Counted from the stretch's first letter, positions 15,355 through 23,719 are shown. The stretch: DNA of 41,807 bases from Bacillota bacterium (GCA_023413135.1 JAEZQK010000058.1:1-41807), one strand, 5' to 3'. Notes: generated by a model not told the origin, from the letters alone. Made by a program: numbers and translations.

Positions 15355-16644
15355 ATGAGAACCTATCAAACGCAACTGCCACAAATGCCTGCCTGGGACG
15401 TACTGGTTTGCGGAGCCGGGCCCTCGGGCATTGCCGCCGCCGTTACCGCCGCGGGCCAGGGGCTGAAAACCGCGCTGCTGGAACGCTACGGCGTTGTAGG
15501 CGGGAACCTGACGCTGGGAAACGTCACTACGATCATGGGGGCGGTGGCTCCGGGAACCATCAGCGCGCGCATATGCCGGCTGCTTAATGCGCCCAACGGC
15601 GGCACGGCCATCGACCCGGAATTCGCCAAGCAAGAGCTGACGCGGCTGTTGGAGGAGGCAGGCGTCCGCTTGTTTTTGCAGACGCCCGCGGTGGATTGCG
15701 CCGTGGAGGAAGGGGTAATCAAAGGTATCGTGGCCGCAACGCCAAGCGGCCTTGCGTATTTCCCGGCCGGTCGCGTCATCGATGCTACCGGCGACGGCTA
15801 TGTGGCCGCTGCGGCGGGCGCTCCGGTAATGATGGGCCGGGACGGCGACGGCCTTGTTCAGCCTGTTTCGCTGATGTACCACATCGATGGGGTGGAGCCC
15901 GGCGTCACGCTGGCCTGCCGCCATGAGGAGGACCGCACCGTGCTCCCGGACGGCCGGGAATACCTGCAAATGTGCAGGGAAGCGGCCCGTTCAGGAGCGC
16001 TGCCGCCCAACGTGACCATCGTCAGGCTATATCCCACCCTGCGGCCGGGGGAATACCTGGTAAACGCCACACAGGAAAACGGCATAGACATCACGCGTCC
16101 CGGCGATCTGGAAAAGGCGGAGTACGCATTGCGGCGGCAGATTGAGCTGGTGAACGAGTTTTTGCGCACCCAGGTGCCGGGCTTCAAGCATATCCGCACC
16201 CGCATTTCCGCCTCTACCATGGGCGTTAGGGAAAGCCGGCGCATCCGCGGGCAGTATGTGCTGCATGATGATGATCTTGTTTCCGGGCGCCGTTTTGACG
16301 ACGTGGTTGTGCACAACGCCAACTTTGTCATCGACATCCATAACCCTGTGGGCGGCGGACAGGCAGAAACAGAGGGCTGTCCCCACAAGGCGCAGCTCTA
16401 CGATATCCCCATGCGCAGCCTACAACCCTTAAAGGTGGAAAATTTGATCCTGTGCGGGCGCTGCATCAGCGGCACACACCGCGCCCATGCATCCTACCGG
16501 GTGATGAACATCGCCATGGCCCTGGGCCAGGCGGCGGGGATGATGGCCGCTTCGTCTATCGCGGGCGGCATCCCTGTAGCCCAATTGGATGCAAAAGATA
16601 TTCAGAAACGTTTGGAAACTGCTGGCTGCGTGCTATTTGCATAA
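15355..16644 (+). CDS. FAD-dependent oxidoreductase (FAD_oxidored family)
   Basis: The protein (429 aa) has an N-terminal dinucleotide-binding fold VLVCGAGPSGIAAAVTAAGQ with the acidic end of strand 2 (LLERYGVVGG), a GDG motif (DATGDGYVAAAAG) and a C-terminal FAD-binding segment (NLILCGRCISGTHRAHASYR, then ALGQAAGMMAA). These fit the FAD_oxidored group often found in carbohydrate-degradation clusters, where the substrate is usually unknown. ATG 15355 is preceded by GGGAGA; upstream in-frame codons read through the terminator. Its place directly after the sugar-uptake genes suggests it oxidises the imported sugar or a derivative. Confidence 0.82.
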   Translation: MRTYQTQLPQMPAWDVLVCGAGPSGIAAAVTAAGQGLKTALLERYGVVGGNLTLGNVTTIMGAVAPGTISARICRLLNAPNGGTAIDPEFAKQELTRLLEEAGVRLFLQTPAVDCAVEEGVIKGIVAATPSGLAYFPAGRVIDATGDGYVAAAAGAPVMMGRDGDGLVQPVSLMYHIDGVEPGVTLACRHEEDRTVLPDGREYLQMCREAARSGALPPNVTIVRLYPTLRPGEYLVNATQENGIDITRPGDLEKAEYALRRQIELVNEFLRTQVPGFKHIRTRISASTMGVRESRRIRGQYVLHDDDLVSGRRFDDVVVHNANFVIDIHNPVGGGQAETEGCPHKAQLYDIPMRSLQPLKVENLILCGRCISGTHRAHASYRVMNIAMALGQAAGMMAASSIAGGIPVAQLDAKDIQKRLETAGCVLFA

Positions 16645-16684
16645 AGCGGTCCATGCTGCTTTCAGATACAAGGGACAAGTTTTT

Positions 16685-17878
16685 TCATGCCTCCGGCAAT
16701 GAAAAGAATTCTTCCGTCAGCCTGCCGGCATACGCTTCGATTTTGCCCTTTTGATTCAGGTAGCTGGCCAGTGTATATCGGATTTCGGGGCGGGCCGCAT
16801 GGAGAATCCCTTCCCGGAACACTTCCCGGCTGATGCCAAGGGTCTTTATGCTGCTGTAACCCCTCAATTGCTTCAAAAATCCCTCCATCTGAGCGGAGGA
16901 TATCTGTTCCTCACCTGATGGCAGGTCAAACTCCTGCCCGGCCAACTCATACAGGCGGCATGCAACAAGCGCGCCCAGTCCCACATAATTGCCATGCAAG
17001 CTATCGTTCGCCCCGGCCTTGATGGCGGCTACTTCCCAGGAATGGGCGATTTGATGCTCCAGTCCCGCGGCAGGGCGGGAGGTGCCATACATACAGATGG
17101 CGATGCCCGCCATGGTAAGGGAATCCATCATTTCATGTATGGCCGCGTCCTCCCGGTCAAACAGCCGGGGCAGGCTGCCGGCGCAGCGGTCCGCGGTGGA
17201 AAGAACAAGCTCCGCAATGTAGGGGCAATAATATTCTCCCGTCTCCCTTTGGGCCAGCTTCCAGTCGCGAAGCGCCGTATATTTACCCAGAATATCGGCT
17301 GCGCCGGCGGCCAGCATGCGGTCCGGCGCGGTCTTTATAAGGCCGGTGTCCCCGACGATGCCATAGGGCGTCGTAAGGGGCACCGACTTTTTGCCTCCGT
17401 CCATGACCACGGCGGAGGTGGAGGAAGCATAGCCGTCCATAGACGGTGCCGTTGCCACAATGATATAGGGAATGTTGCAGCGTGCGCCGACCACCCTTGC
17501 CGTATCGTTCATGGTTCCGGAGCCGATGGCGATGATCAGCCCGGTTTCTGGGGCCATGTGCAGCAGCATGCTGCCGGCCAGCCGCTCATCGGTGATGAGG
17601 TGCTTGCCTTCTTCGCAGGGGAAGGTGTATTCCGTAACATCGCATTGGACGCCGTCAAGGCATGTGCGCACCGCATCCCTGCCCAGCGCCATGGTGTTTT
17701 CATCGCCTACCAAATATACCTTTTTGCCTTGGAAGGCGCAAAGCATGGGCGCAAGGCCTGCAAGCGCGCCCTTGCCGGTGACGATACTTTGGATTGGGAT
17801 GCGGTGGGTATGGCCGCACGTGCATGCAATGCTGCGGTTGGCCATTGCTGAAATATCCTTTATATTCTGATCGCTCAT
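16685..17878 (-). CDS. Glycerol-1-phosphate dehydrogenase-like protein (AraM/EgsA family)
   Basis: This 397-residue member of the iron/zinc alcohol dehydrogenase superfamily has the NAD(P)-binding loop IIAIGSGTMNDTARVVG and the characteristic TAPSMDGYASSTSAVVMDGG. Metal ligands are likely in AADILGK, EHQIAHSWE and DSLHGNYVG. AraM/EgsA proteins reduce dihydroxyacetone phosphate to glycerol-1-phosphate; relatives in sugar clusters act on other phospho-ketoses or polyols, so the exact substrate is open. GGAGG sits upstream of ATG 17878. It ends convergently 40 nt from the oxidoreductase gene. The gap to the isomerase gene upstream on the same strand holds a repeat. Confidence 0.8.
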   Translation of the reverse strand: MSDQNIKDISAMANRSIACTCGHTHRIPIQSIVTGKGALAGLAPMLCAFQGKKVYLVGDENTMALGRDAVRTCLDGVQCDVTEYTFPCEEGKHLITDERLAGSMLLHMAPETGLIIAIGSGTMNDTARVVGARCNIPYIIVATAPSMDGYASSTSAVVMDGGKKSVPLTTPYGIVGDTGLIKTAPDRMLAAGAADILGKYTALRDWKLAQRETGEYYCPYIAELVLSTADRCAGSLPRLFDREDAAIHEMMDSLTMAGIAICMYGTSRPAAGLEHQIAHSWEVAAIKAGANDSLHGNYVGLGALVACRLYELAGQEFDLPSGEEQISSAQMEGFLKQLRGYSSIKTLGISREVFREGILHAARPEIRYTLASYLNQKGKIEAYAGRLTEEFFSLPEA

Positions 17879-17965
17879 GATATTCCTCCCATCCCGACCG
17901 GGGGATTGATTTTATACCAATCCAAAACTAAATGCTTTAATGAATGTGGAAGCGCCGTTGACGAT

Positions 17966-18040
17966 GTAGGGGCGGAACTCTGCTCCGCCCGCTACGATAG
18001 GTAATGTTTCCTATCGGGCGGAGCAGAGCCCCGCCCCTAC
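17966..18040. repeat. REP/BIME-like palindromic repeat, copy A
   Basis: The 75-bp unit begins GTAG and ends CTAC, each followed inward by GC hairpins (GGGCGG...CCGCCC), and contains GATAGG/CCTATC in the middle. In reverse complement, the unit and its flank (GGCGGAGAAGTCAATAAACA) match copy B at 23316-23415 closely, including the CTCTGCTCCGCCCGAT stretch. I see no gene in the rest of 17879-18204. Confidence 0.75.
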
Positions 18041-18204
18041 GGCGTTATTTGTTTATTGACTTCTCCGCCGGAGATTATAAAATTCGTAGCTTCTGTAGTT
18101 GAAAGCCACTGGCGTTCATCGGTGTTGCTCCGATTCCTTCAAGGATATAGGCATCAACGTTATAATAATTTCGAATTGGTTTCACCCGGCGGCTGTCAGG
18201 CGCG

Positions 18205-19005
18205 TCATTGCAAGGCGCGCAAGTGATGGAGCGCTGCTTCCGCTTCGCTCTCAAAATCCTTGCGCACAATGGCTTCCAGGCTGATGCAGCCGTCGTAGCC
18301 GATCTTTTTGAGCGTTTGAAACAGCAATCCATAATCCTCTTCGTCTCCGGGGCATGGCAGTGACCGGCCCAGCGTACGGGCTATATGCACGTGGCGCAAG
18401 AGCGCGCCGTCCTTCAAAACGTCATCGTATGTTTCTCCGGACAGATTCATGTGGAACGTATCCAGAAGCGCGGCGACATTGGGATCATTTACCCGCCGGG
18501 CCAGAGCGCAGCCCTCCGTAAAAAGATTGATGAGGTTGGATTCCAGCTTGTTCAGATGCTCGATGGCGATGGTGATGCCATAGGCTTTGGCCATGGGAGC
18601 CAAATGGGCAAGGAGCGATGCAAGCTGGTCCAACCCATTTTGTTTTGTTGTGCCGCAGGGCCTGTTTCTGGCGCCGGAGGAACCGAACACGATCACCTTC
18701 ACTCCCAGCCGTGCCGCACGTTGAAAGGCGGCCTGCGCGTAGCTTAGGGCGCTGTCATGGTCGGCCTCGGGGCCGGCCAGGCGGCAGCTTCCGGGAAAGA
18801 AATTGTTCATGCGCAGGCAGGGAAGGCCGCACCGCTCCACCATGGCAAGCGGGCCGGAGCGGAAGGCCTGCTCCCCCAGGTTCATGACCTGGGCCAAAGG
18901 CATTTCCACATAATCAAAACCCAGCTTCCGCAATGCGGGGATGCGTTCATACCCAATGCCTGCGGGATCCTGCGCCCCCATGCTGATGCAATAGCCAAAC
19001 TTCAT
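18205..19005 (-). CDS. Sugar phosphate isomerase/epimerase (xylose-isomerase-like TIM barrel)
   Basis: The 266-residue protein has AP-endonuclease-2/xylose-isomerase-like TIM-barrel features: MKFGYCISM at the first strand, VKVIVFGSSGARNR at strand 3, ITIAIEHLNKLESNLINLF (metal-binding Glu) at strand 5, NVAALLDTFHMNLSGE (Asp/His ligands) at strand 6, HVHIAR at strand 7 and GCISLEAI at strand 8. Members interconvert keto-sugars or inositol-derived compounds using a divalent metal. GAGGAAGAG lies before the ATG. The control region upstream carries two direct repeats. With the AraM/EgsA-like dehydrogenase downstream it may process a polyol- or tetrose-type substrate, an inference from context only. 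Confidence 0.82.
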   Translation of the reverse strand: MKFGYCISMGAQDPAGIGYERIPALRKLGFDYVEMPLAQVMNLGEQAFRSGPLAMVERCGLPCLRMNNFFPGSCRLAGPEADHDSALSYAQAAFQRAARLGVKVIVFGSSGARNRPCGTTKQNGLDQLASLLAHLAPMAKAYGITIAIEHLNKLESNLINLFTEGCALARRVNDPNVAALLDTFHMNLSGETYDDVLKDGALLRHVHIARTLGRSLPCPGDEEDYGLLFQTLKKIGYDGCISLEAIVRKDFESEAEAALHHLRALQ

Positions 19006-19073
19006 ATTCTCTTCCTCCTCGTTTTGGATGCGGGAATGGATAACGGGATCATTTGTTTTCTCTTTTTTCTTCT

Positions 19074-19119
19074 ATGATAACAGAAAGCTGAATATATTTC
19101 CATGATAACAAAAAGTTGA
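19074..19119 (-). promoter_or_regulatory. Two direct repeats upstream of the isomerase gene
   Basis: ATGATAACAGAAAGCTGA (19074-19091) and ATGATAACAAAAAGTTGA (19102-19119) match at 16 of 18 positions and start 28 bp apart. They lie 69 bp upstream of the isomerase ATG, between it and the divergent racemase-like gene, and are probable binding sites for a regulator. Confidence 0.5.
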
Positions 19120-19148
19120 TTTTTTTTCAACATGGTTTCATTTGTCTG

Positions 19149-19177
19149 TTCCCAAACACAGCCTACCGTGTTATAAT
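19149..19177 (+). promoter_or_regulatory. Promoter of the racemase-like gene
   Basis: A perfect TATAAT (19172-19177) is preceded at 17 nt by the weak -35 TTCCCA (19149-19154). The start codon at 19248 is about 65 nt past the predicted start. Confidence 0.5.
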
Positions 19178-19247
19178 GCGGAAAAAGGGAGATGCACCTG
19201 CTTTAAGGGGGTAGGTCTACCTCCCATCAAAGATCGGGAAGTGTTGT

Positions 19248-19937
19248 ATGATGAGTAAGGGCCTTGCAGGAAAAACCATGGGTATTATTCATGCCGCGGT
19301 ATTTACGGCACAAGTTGTAGCACCATATGCACAAGAAATCATCCCAGAGGTGGAAATCATGCATTTGGGTGACGATACCATCCAGCGGGACAACTTTGCT
19401 GCGCCCGTAGGGACGATCCCCAAGGTGAATTTCTTCAAATTTGCAACATATGCCAGGTTTTTGGAGGAAGCAGGCTGCGATTTGATCATGCTCGGTTGCT
19501 CCACATTCAACCAGGCAGTGGAACATGCCCGCCGAATGATCGGCACCCCCCTTTTGAACATCGACCGCCCCATGATGGACCTGGCCGTGCGGGACGGAAA
19601 AAGGGTGGGGCTGTTGGGTACACTGCCCTCCACCATGCCCTCCTCGGAAAGGCTTTTAAGGCAGGCCGCCAAAGAGGCCGGCCGTGAGGTGGAGGTTTTC
19701 CCGGTTTTGTTAAGCGAAGCCTTTACAGCGCTGCGGTCTGGAAATACGGCGCTGCATAACCGGATGCTCATGGAACAGATCGAAGCGCTCTCCCGGAAAG
19801 TGGACGCCATCGTGCTGGCACAGGTGTCCATGTCCGCGCTGGAAAAAGAGTTGAAGAATAATACTGCAGTACCTGTGTACAACAGCGGCCGCACGGGGTT
19901 TGAGCGGGCGCGGCAGATGCTGCTGGAAATGGAGTAA
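19248..19937 (+). CDS. Aspartate/glutamate racemase-superfamily protein
   Basis: The 229-residue protein has the fold and motifs of the Asp/Glu/hydantoin racemase superfamily: MGIIHAAVFT, DLIMLGCSTFNQAV with the first catalytic-type Cys84, VGLLGTLPSTMPS and an AIVLAQVSMSALE segment. In true two-base racemases a second Cys lies in that last segment; here there is none (AQVSM), so a racemase reaction is doubtful. Single-Cys relatives include arylmalonate decarboxylase-like enzymes and other lyases. It is transcribed divergently from the isomerase gene, with its own TATAAT promoter. Two adjacent ATG codons (19248, 19251) are possible starts. Confidence 0.7.
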   Translation: MMSKGLAGKTMGIIHAAVFTAQVVAPYAQEIIPEVEIMHLGDDTIQRDNFAAPVGTIPKVNFFKFATYARFLEEAGCDLIMLGCSTFNQAVEHARRMIGTPLLNIDRPMMDLAVRDGKRVGLLGTLPSTMPSSERLLRQAAKEAGREVEVFPVLLSEAFTALRSGNTALHNRMLMEQIEALSRKVDAIVLAQVSMSALEKELKNNTAVPVYNSGRTGFERARQMLLEME

Positions 19938-19990
19938 TACTAATCGTGTTTTCATTGGTATGAACCACCCGAAAAGGGGGGCAAACCGGT

Positions 19991-20401
19991 TTGAAAATTT
20001 TGCAGGCGGGAAAATATGCGCTGTTGACCATCCATGCGGCGTTGTTTTGTTGGATATGCATAGCAATCGATGAAGCGCTTCGCATATGGGCCGCCTGGGC
20101 CGAATGGGGGAGCGGCGCTGTCCGCAGCCTGCAATATACCGTGCTGGCGCTTTCACTGATCGGCGTCCTTGTCCTGGTCGGTCTTTTGGACAAACGCTTC
20201 AGCCGTGCAAAGACTCCCGGCGAACTTAGATACAGGAGCTGCCTTGTTTTGATGATCCAGCTTTTTGCACTGGGCGGGGCGGCTGTGATACCGGCATTGG
20301 CCGGTATGCAAAGCTGGCTTTTGCCGGCGGGAGGGGCGCTTTTGCTTTATTCCCTCTTGAGGGGCCGGGCGGTGCGTAAGCATCAAATGGGCGGAAAGTG
20401 A
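19991..20401 (+). CDS. Small integral membrane protein of unknown function
   Basis: The 136-residue product has four predicted membrane helices (about residues 9-28, 47-66, 84-101 and 106-122) and a basic C-terminal tail (RGRAVRKHQMGGK). I do not recognise a family; the layout resembles small DUF2975-type membrane proteins, which commonly precede an XRE regulator, but that is a weak impression. The TTG start at 19991 follows a GGGGGG tract. The XRE-cupin gene lies downstream under its own promoter. Confidence 0.55.
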   Translation: MKILQAGKYALLTIHAALFCWICIAIDEALRIWAAWAEWGSGAVRSLQYTVLALSLIGVLVLVGLLDKRFSRAKTPGELRYRSCLVLMIQLFALGGAAVIPALAGMQSWLLPAGGALLLYSLLRGRAVRKHQMGGK

Positions 20402-20417
20402 AAATATTGACGATATA

Positions 20418-20446
20418 TTGACAATTCAACAAGGTTGAATTATAAT
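20418..20446 (+). promoter_or_regulatory. Consensus promoter with a perfect dyad filling the spacer
   Basis: TTGACA (20418-20423) and TATAAT (20441-20446) are both perfect and 17 nt apart. The spacer itself is the dyad ATTCAAC-AAG-GTTGAAT (20424-20440). A repressor bound there would block RNA polymerase, so this is a likely operator, perhaps of the XRE-cupin protein encoded downstream. Confidence 0.8.
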
Positions 20447-20566
20447 AACCTCACGGAATGACAGCGCGTACGAAAGGAAACGGATTCCCGTATCAGGGAG
20501 ATGTTGACAAATGCCCTATCCGGTTCTATGCTGAAAAAGCAAAGACCACAAGATAGGAGAATAACG

Positions 20567-21148
20567 ATGGAAATAGGCAGCAACATCCGCAAGATCCGGC
20601 TTGCGGCGGGGCTTACCCAGCAGGATCTGGCCAATGGCTGCGGACTGACCAAAGGGATGATTTCCAAGGTGGAAAACGGCGTGGTGGTGCCGGCTCTGGG
20701 TACGCTGACCCGCATCGCCGCCGTATTGCAGGTCAGGGTGGCCACCCTCATGGAAGCAGGCGACGGCAACGGGACAGTGATGACCATCAACCCCTTTGCG
20801 GATCCCAGCCGCTTTGTGATGACGGTGCTGGGCTACAGCATCTTCAGCCCGGCTGCGGGGAAGATGGATAAAAGGATGCAGCCCATTATGATCTGCGCCA
20901 GGAAAGCCGAGGTCAAGCGCCATCTGGTATCCCATCAGGGCGATGAGTTTCTTTTCATCTTTGAAGGCGAGATGAACTTCAAGGTGGGAGAGGAGACGTA
21001 TTTGCTGCGCCAGGGCGACAGCCTGTATTTTGACGGGCATCAAAAGCATGGCATCGTATCCGTGCCCGAGGAAGTGAAGTATCTGGACCTGTTCGTAGGT
21101 CATCAATATACCGCGCCCACGGAAGCCGGCGGGGAGATCACCGAGTAG
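20567..21148 (+). CDS. XRE-family transcriptional regulator with C-terminal cupin
   Basis: The protein (193 aa) has an N-terminal HTH_3 domain (IGSNIRKIRLAAGLTQQDLA...KGMISKVENGVVVPALGTL, residues 3-60) and a C-terminal cupin (HQGDEFLFIFEGEMNFKVGEETYLLRQGDSLYFDGHQKHGI, about residues 125-165). The cupin probably binds a small-molecule effector. ATG 20567 follows AGGAG; the longer in-frame start lacks a site. It lies directly upstream of the Dpp-type binding-protein gene and probably controls that transporter cluster and itself through the dyad at 20424-20440. Confidence 0.88.
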   Translation: MEIGSNIRKIRLAAGLTQQDLANGCGLTKGMISKVENGVVVPALGTLTRIAAVLQVRVATLMEAGDGNGTVMTINPFADPSRFVMTVLGYSIFSPAAGKMDKRMQPIMICARKAEVKRHLVSHQGDEFLFIFEGEMNFKVGEETYLLRQGDSLYFDGHQKHGIVSVPEEVKYLDLFVGHQYTAPTEAGGEITE

Positions 21149-21279
21149 GAGCCGTCTTATCCGGCGAAGGGTTCTGCCGCAATGAAAAGAGAGCAGGCGC
21201 GCGTATTTTCCAAACTGATTCGGCAATTCCACGCCGCAGCCCGGCTGGATTGAATATACCGAAAAAGGAGGAACCACAA

Positions 21280-23166
21280 GTGAAAAAGCTCATCTCTCTT
21301 GCGCTGGCGGCAATCCTTCTCCTTGGTTTGATCCCCCTCGCCCAGGCGGAGCCCGTGTACGGCGAAGCGCCGCAGCTTAGCCAGAAGGTGGCCGCAGGCG
21401 AGCTTCCCCCCGTGAAGGACCAGCTTCCCCTGGAACCGTATGTATCCAAAGCAGCGGAGATCGGCGTGTATGGCGGAACGTTCCGCGGCGCCGGATTCGG
21501 CCCCACCCACGGGCAACTGGACACGGAAGGCATGCGTTTTGTCGGCCTTTTGCGGGTTCTGCCCGATACCGCCACCACCGAGCCTTTCATCATCAAGGGC
21601 TATGACGTTAACGATGACTTCAGCGAGTACATCCTGCACCTGAGGGAAGGCATGAAATGGTCCGACGGAGAGCCTTTCACCGCCGACGATTTCGTGTTCT
21701 GGTATGAAGACATCACCATGAACCCAGAGGTCACCGCAGCCGTGCCTACCCTGTGGCAAAACGGCAAGATCGAAAAGGTGGACGAAACTACCGTCCGCGT
21801 GGCCTTCGCTTCACCCATGCCCTCCTTTGTGGTAAAAATGCAAAAGGGCGATCCGACCAACTGGATCTGGGCCGCCAAGCATTATCTGCAAAAATGGCAC
21901 ATCAAGTACAATCCCGACGCCGACAAGCTGGCCAAGGAAGAAAACTACGAAAGCTGGGCGCTGTGCTTCAAGGCCCATGCCGACCGCGGGCAGACAGGCA
22001 CCGATTTCGGCCCGGACATCACGCCTTTTGTGATGTACAATATCGACACCAATGGCAACAAGTACTTTACCCGCAACTCCTACTATTTCGTTGTGGATAC
22101 CGCCGGCAACCAGCTTCCCTACATCGATGAGCAGATGTGCGTAATCGTGGCCGACGCCCAGACCCGCACCCTGAAGCTGATCAACGGCGAACTGGACGCG
22201 GCGGGCGAGAATCCCCTGCCGGTGAAGGACTACACCCTGTACAAGGAAAACGAGAACAACGGCAACTACAACGTGTACCTGTTTGATAACAGCCGTGGTT
22301 CCGACGCGGCTTTCACCTTCACCCAGACGCTTACGAACGAGACGCTGAGCAGCCTGTTCACCAACGTAACATTCCGGGAAGCCATGTCCCTGGCCATCGA
22401 CCGGGATGCCATCAACGAAACGCTGTATTTCGGCCTGGCCACCGTAAGGCAGGCCGTGCCCCCGGCCAACACCAGCTTCTATGAGGACTGGATGGGCGAA
22501 TATATGGTGCAATATGATCCCGACGGTGCCGCCCAAAGGCTGGATTCCCTGGGGTGCGCATGGGATGCTTCCAAGACCGTCCGCCTGATGCCAAACGGCC
22601 AGCCTTTCAACATCATCGTGGAATCCACCGAGGAATTTGCGCCCGTGGGCGAAATGGTGGCGGAAATGTGGACCGCGGCTGGCGTAAAGACCACCTTTAA
22701 GCAGCAGGAACGCTCCTATGCCCGGGAACGTTACGCTTCCAACGAGCGGGACGCCCAGGTGTTCACCTTTGACAACGTGGCTGAGCCCAGCCTGTATGCC
22801 CAATACTTTGACAAGATTTATCCTCCCTTCTCCGAGAATAGCGAGATCGGCCAGGCACCCCTGTGGGCCGAATGGTTCAACACCAAGGGCCAAAGCGGCA
22901 TGGAGCCCCCGGAGAATATAAAGAAGCTTCGCGCCGACATCGACAAGGCGGTCACGTTAAAGCAGGGCAGCGAAGAATACCTTGCGCTGGGCAAGCAGAT
23001 CCTAACCGATTTCACCAATCAGCTGTACTTTATCGGCATCACGGTGGCGCCCCGCGTTATCATACTCAACCGCAACCTTGGCAATGTCCCCACCCAGGGC
23101 ATATTCGCCAACGACTACAACTTCTGGTATCCCTTCAATTGTGATTCTTGGTACTTCAAAAAGTAA
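21280..23166 (+). CDS. Dpp/Opp-type ABC transporter substrate-binding protein
   Basis: This 628-residue SBP_bac_5-family protein starts with a Sec signal peptide (MKKLISLALAAILLLGLIPL) cleaved near AQA-EP; no lipobox Cys is present. The mature part has the family pattern (YILHLREGMKWSDGEPFTADDFVFWYEDI; FREAMSLAIDRDAINETLYFG; GLATVRQAVPPA). Family members with this long form and neighbouring glycosidases often bind oligosaccharides rather than peptides, which fits the GH39-like gene downstream. The GTG start at 21280 has AAGGAGG 8 nt upstream. An 807-bp gap full of repeats separates it from its permease genes. Confidence 0.88.
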   Translation: MKKLISLALAAILLLGLIPLAQAEPVYGEAPQLSQKVAAGELPPVKDQLPLEPYVSKAAEIGVYGGTFRGAGFGPTHGQLDTEGMRFVGLLRVLPDTATTEPFIIKGYDVNDDFSEYILHLREGMKWSDGEPFTADDFVFWYEDITMNPEVTAAVPTLWQNGKIEKVDETTVRVAFASPMPSFVVKMQKGDPTNWIWAAKHYLQKWHIKYNPDADKLAKEENYESWALCFKAHADRGQTGTDFGPDITPFVMYNIDTNGNKYFTRNSYYFVVDTAGNQLPYIDEQMCVIVADAQTRTLKLINGELDAAGENPLPVKDYTLYKENENNGNYNVYLFDNSRGSDAAFTFTQTLTNETLSSLFTNVTFREAMSLAIDRDAINETLYFGLATVRQAVPPANTSFYEDWMGEYMVQYDPDGAAQRLDSLGCAWDASKTVRLMPNGQPFNIIVESTEEFAPVGEMVAEMWTAAGVKTTFKQQERSYARERYASNERDAQVFTFDNVAEPSLYAQYFDKIYPPFSENSEIGQAPLWAEWFNTKGQSGMEPPENIKKLRADIDKAVTLKQGSEEYLALGKQILTDFTNQLYFIGITVAPRVIILNRNLGNVPTQGIFANDYNFWYPFNCDSWYFKK

Positions 23167-23217
23167 GAGCTACGTGCTTTCGACGAAAAAGGGAAGCACA
23201 CGATTCTAAGGAGAGCA

Positions 23218-23243
23218 ACGAGGGGACCGCGGTCCCCTCGTTT
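23218..23243 (+). terminator. Palindrome after the Dpp-type binding-protein gene
   Basis: ACGAGGGGACCG and its exact complement (23218-23241) form a 24-nt perfect palindrome followed by TT. It is probably a terminator or 3'-stabilising hairpin that raises the binding-protein mRNA above the permease message. Confidence 0.6.
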
Positions 23244-23315
23244 GCAAATCCCAAATCGGTGACATAACCAGTGGTTTTTCAACTGAAGAAGTAACGGGGC
23301 TCATAATCCTCGGCA

Positions 23316-23415
23316 AAGAAGCCAATAACCAAAAACGCAGTAGGGGCGGGGCTCTGCTCCGCCCGATGAGAAACATTACTTACCGTCGCGGGCGGTTAAG
23401 AAGCCCCGCCCCTAC
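23316..23415. repeat. REP/BIME-like palindromic repeat, copy B with left flank
   Basis: GTAG at 23340 and CTAC ending at 23415 bound a 76-bp unit with GGGCGG.../...CCGCCC hairpins. The flank at 23316-23339 (AAGCCAATAACC type) and the unit match the reverse complement of copy A over about 75 bp. Confidence 0.75.
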
Positions 23416-23493
23416 GGCGTGTAGAGAAGGTTGTCCTTCCGCCCGGCTCACGAGTGCCTCGGTATAGATGACAACAAACACATACGAATGTAG
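23412..23493. repeat. 82-bp conserved inter-palindrome spacer, copy 1
   Basis: The segment from CTAC to the next GTAG is exactly 82 bp and nearly identical to 23750-23831, differing at only a handful of bases (shared starts CTACGGCGTGTAGAGAAGG, shared end GATGACAACAAACAC). A diverged 83-bp version is at 33320-33402. Confidence 0.75.
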
Positions 23494-23672
23494 GGGCGAT
23501 TTGCAATCGCCCGCATGTTGCGGTCAGGATATGTCACTTGGCGGGCTCCGGAACACCGCCCCCGCCGGTGGCGGAAATGGGCGGTGTGGAGGAGGCTGGC
23601 GAAACGAGTGGAGCAAGCGGAGCGCAGCACCGCGACGATTGAGCCAGATGGGCACTTAATAATCGCCCCTAC
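23490..23672. repeat. REP/BIME-like unit, copy C, with a long interior
   Basis: It begins with GTAG and the hairpin GGGCGATT-TGC-AATCGCCC (23494-23512) and ends with ATCGCCCCTAC at 23672. The ~140-bp interior is GC-rich (GCGAAACGAGTGGAGCAAGC) and may be a further inserted repeat. Confidence 0.6.
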
Positions 23673-23719
23673 GGCGTTCAGGCGAATGTGAATGGGTTTT
23701 CCAAGCAATCACAATCCCA

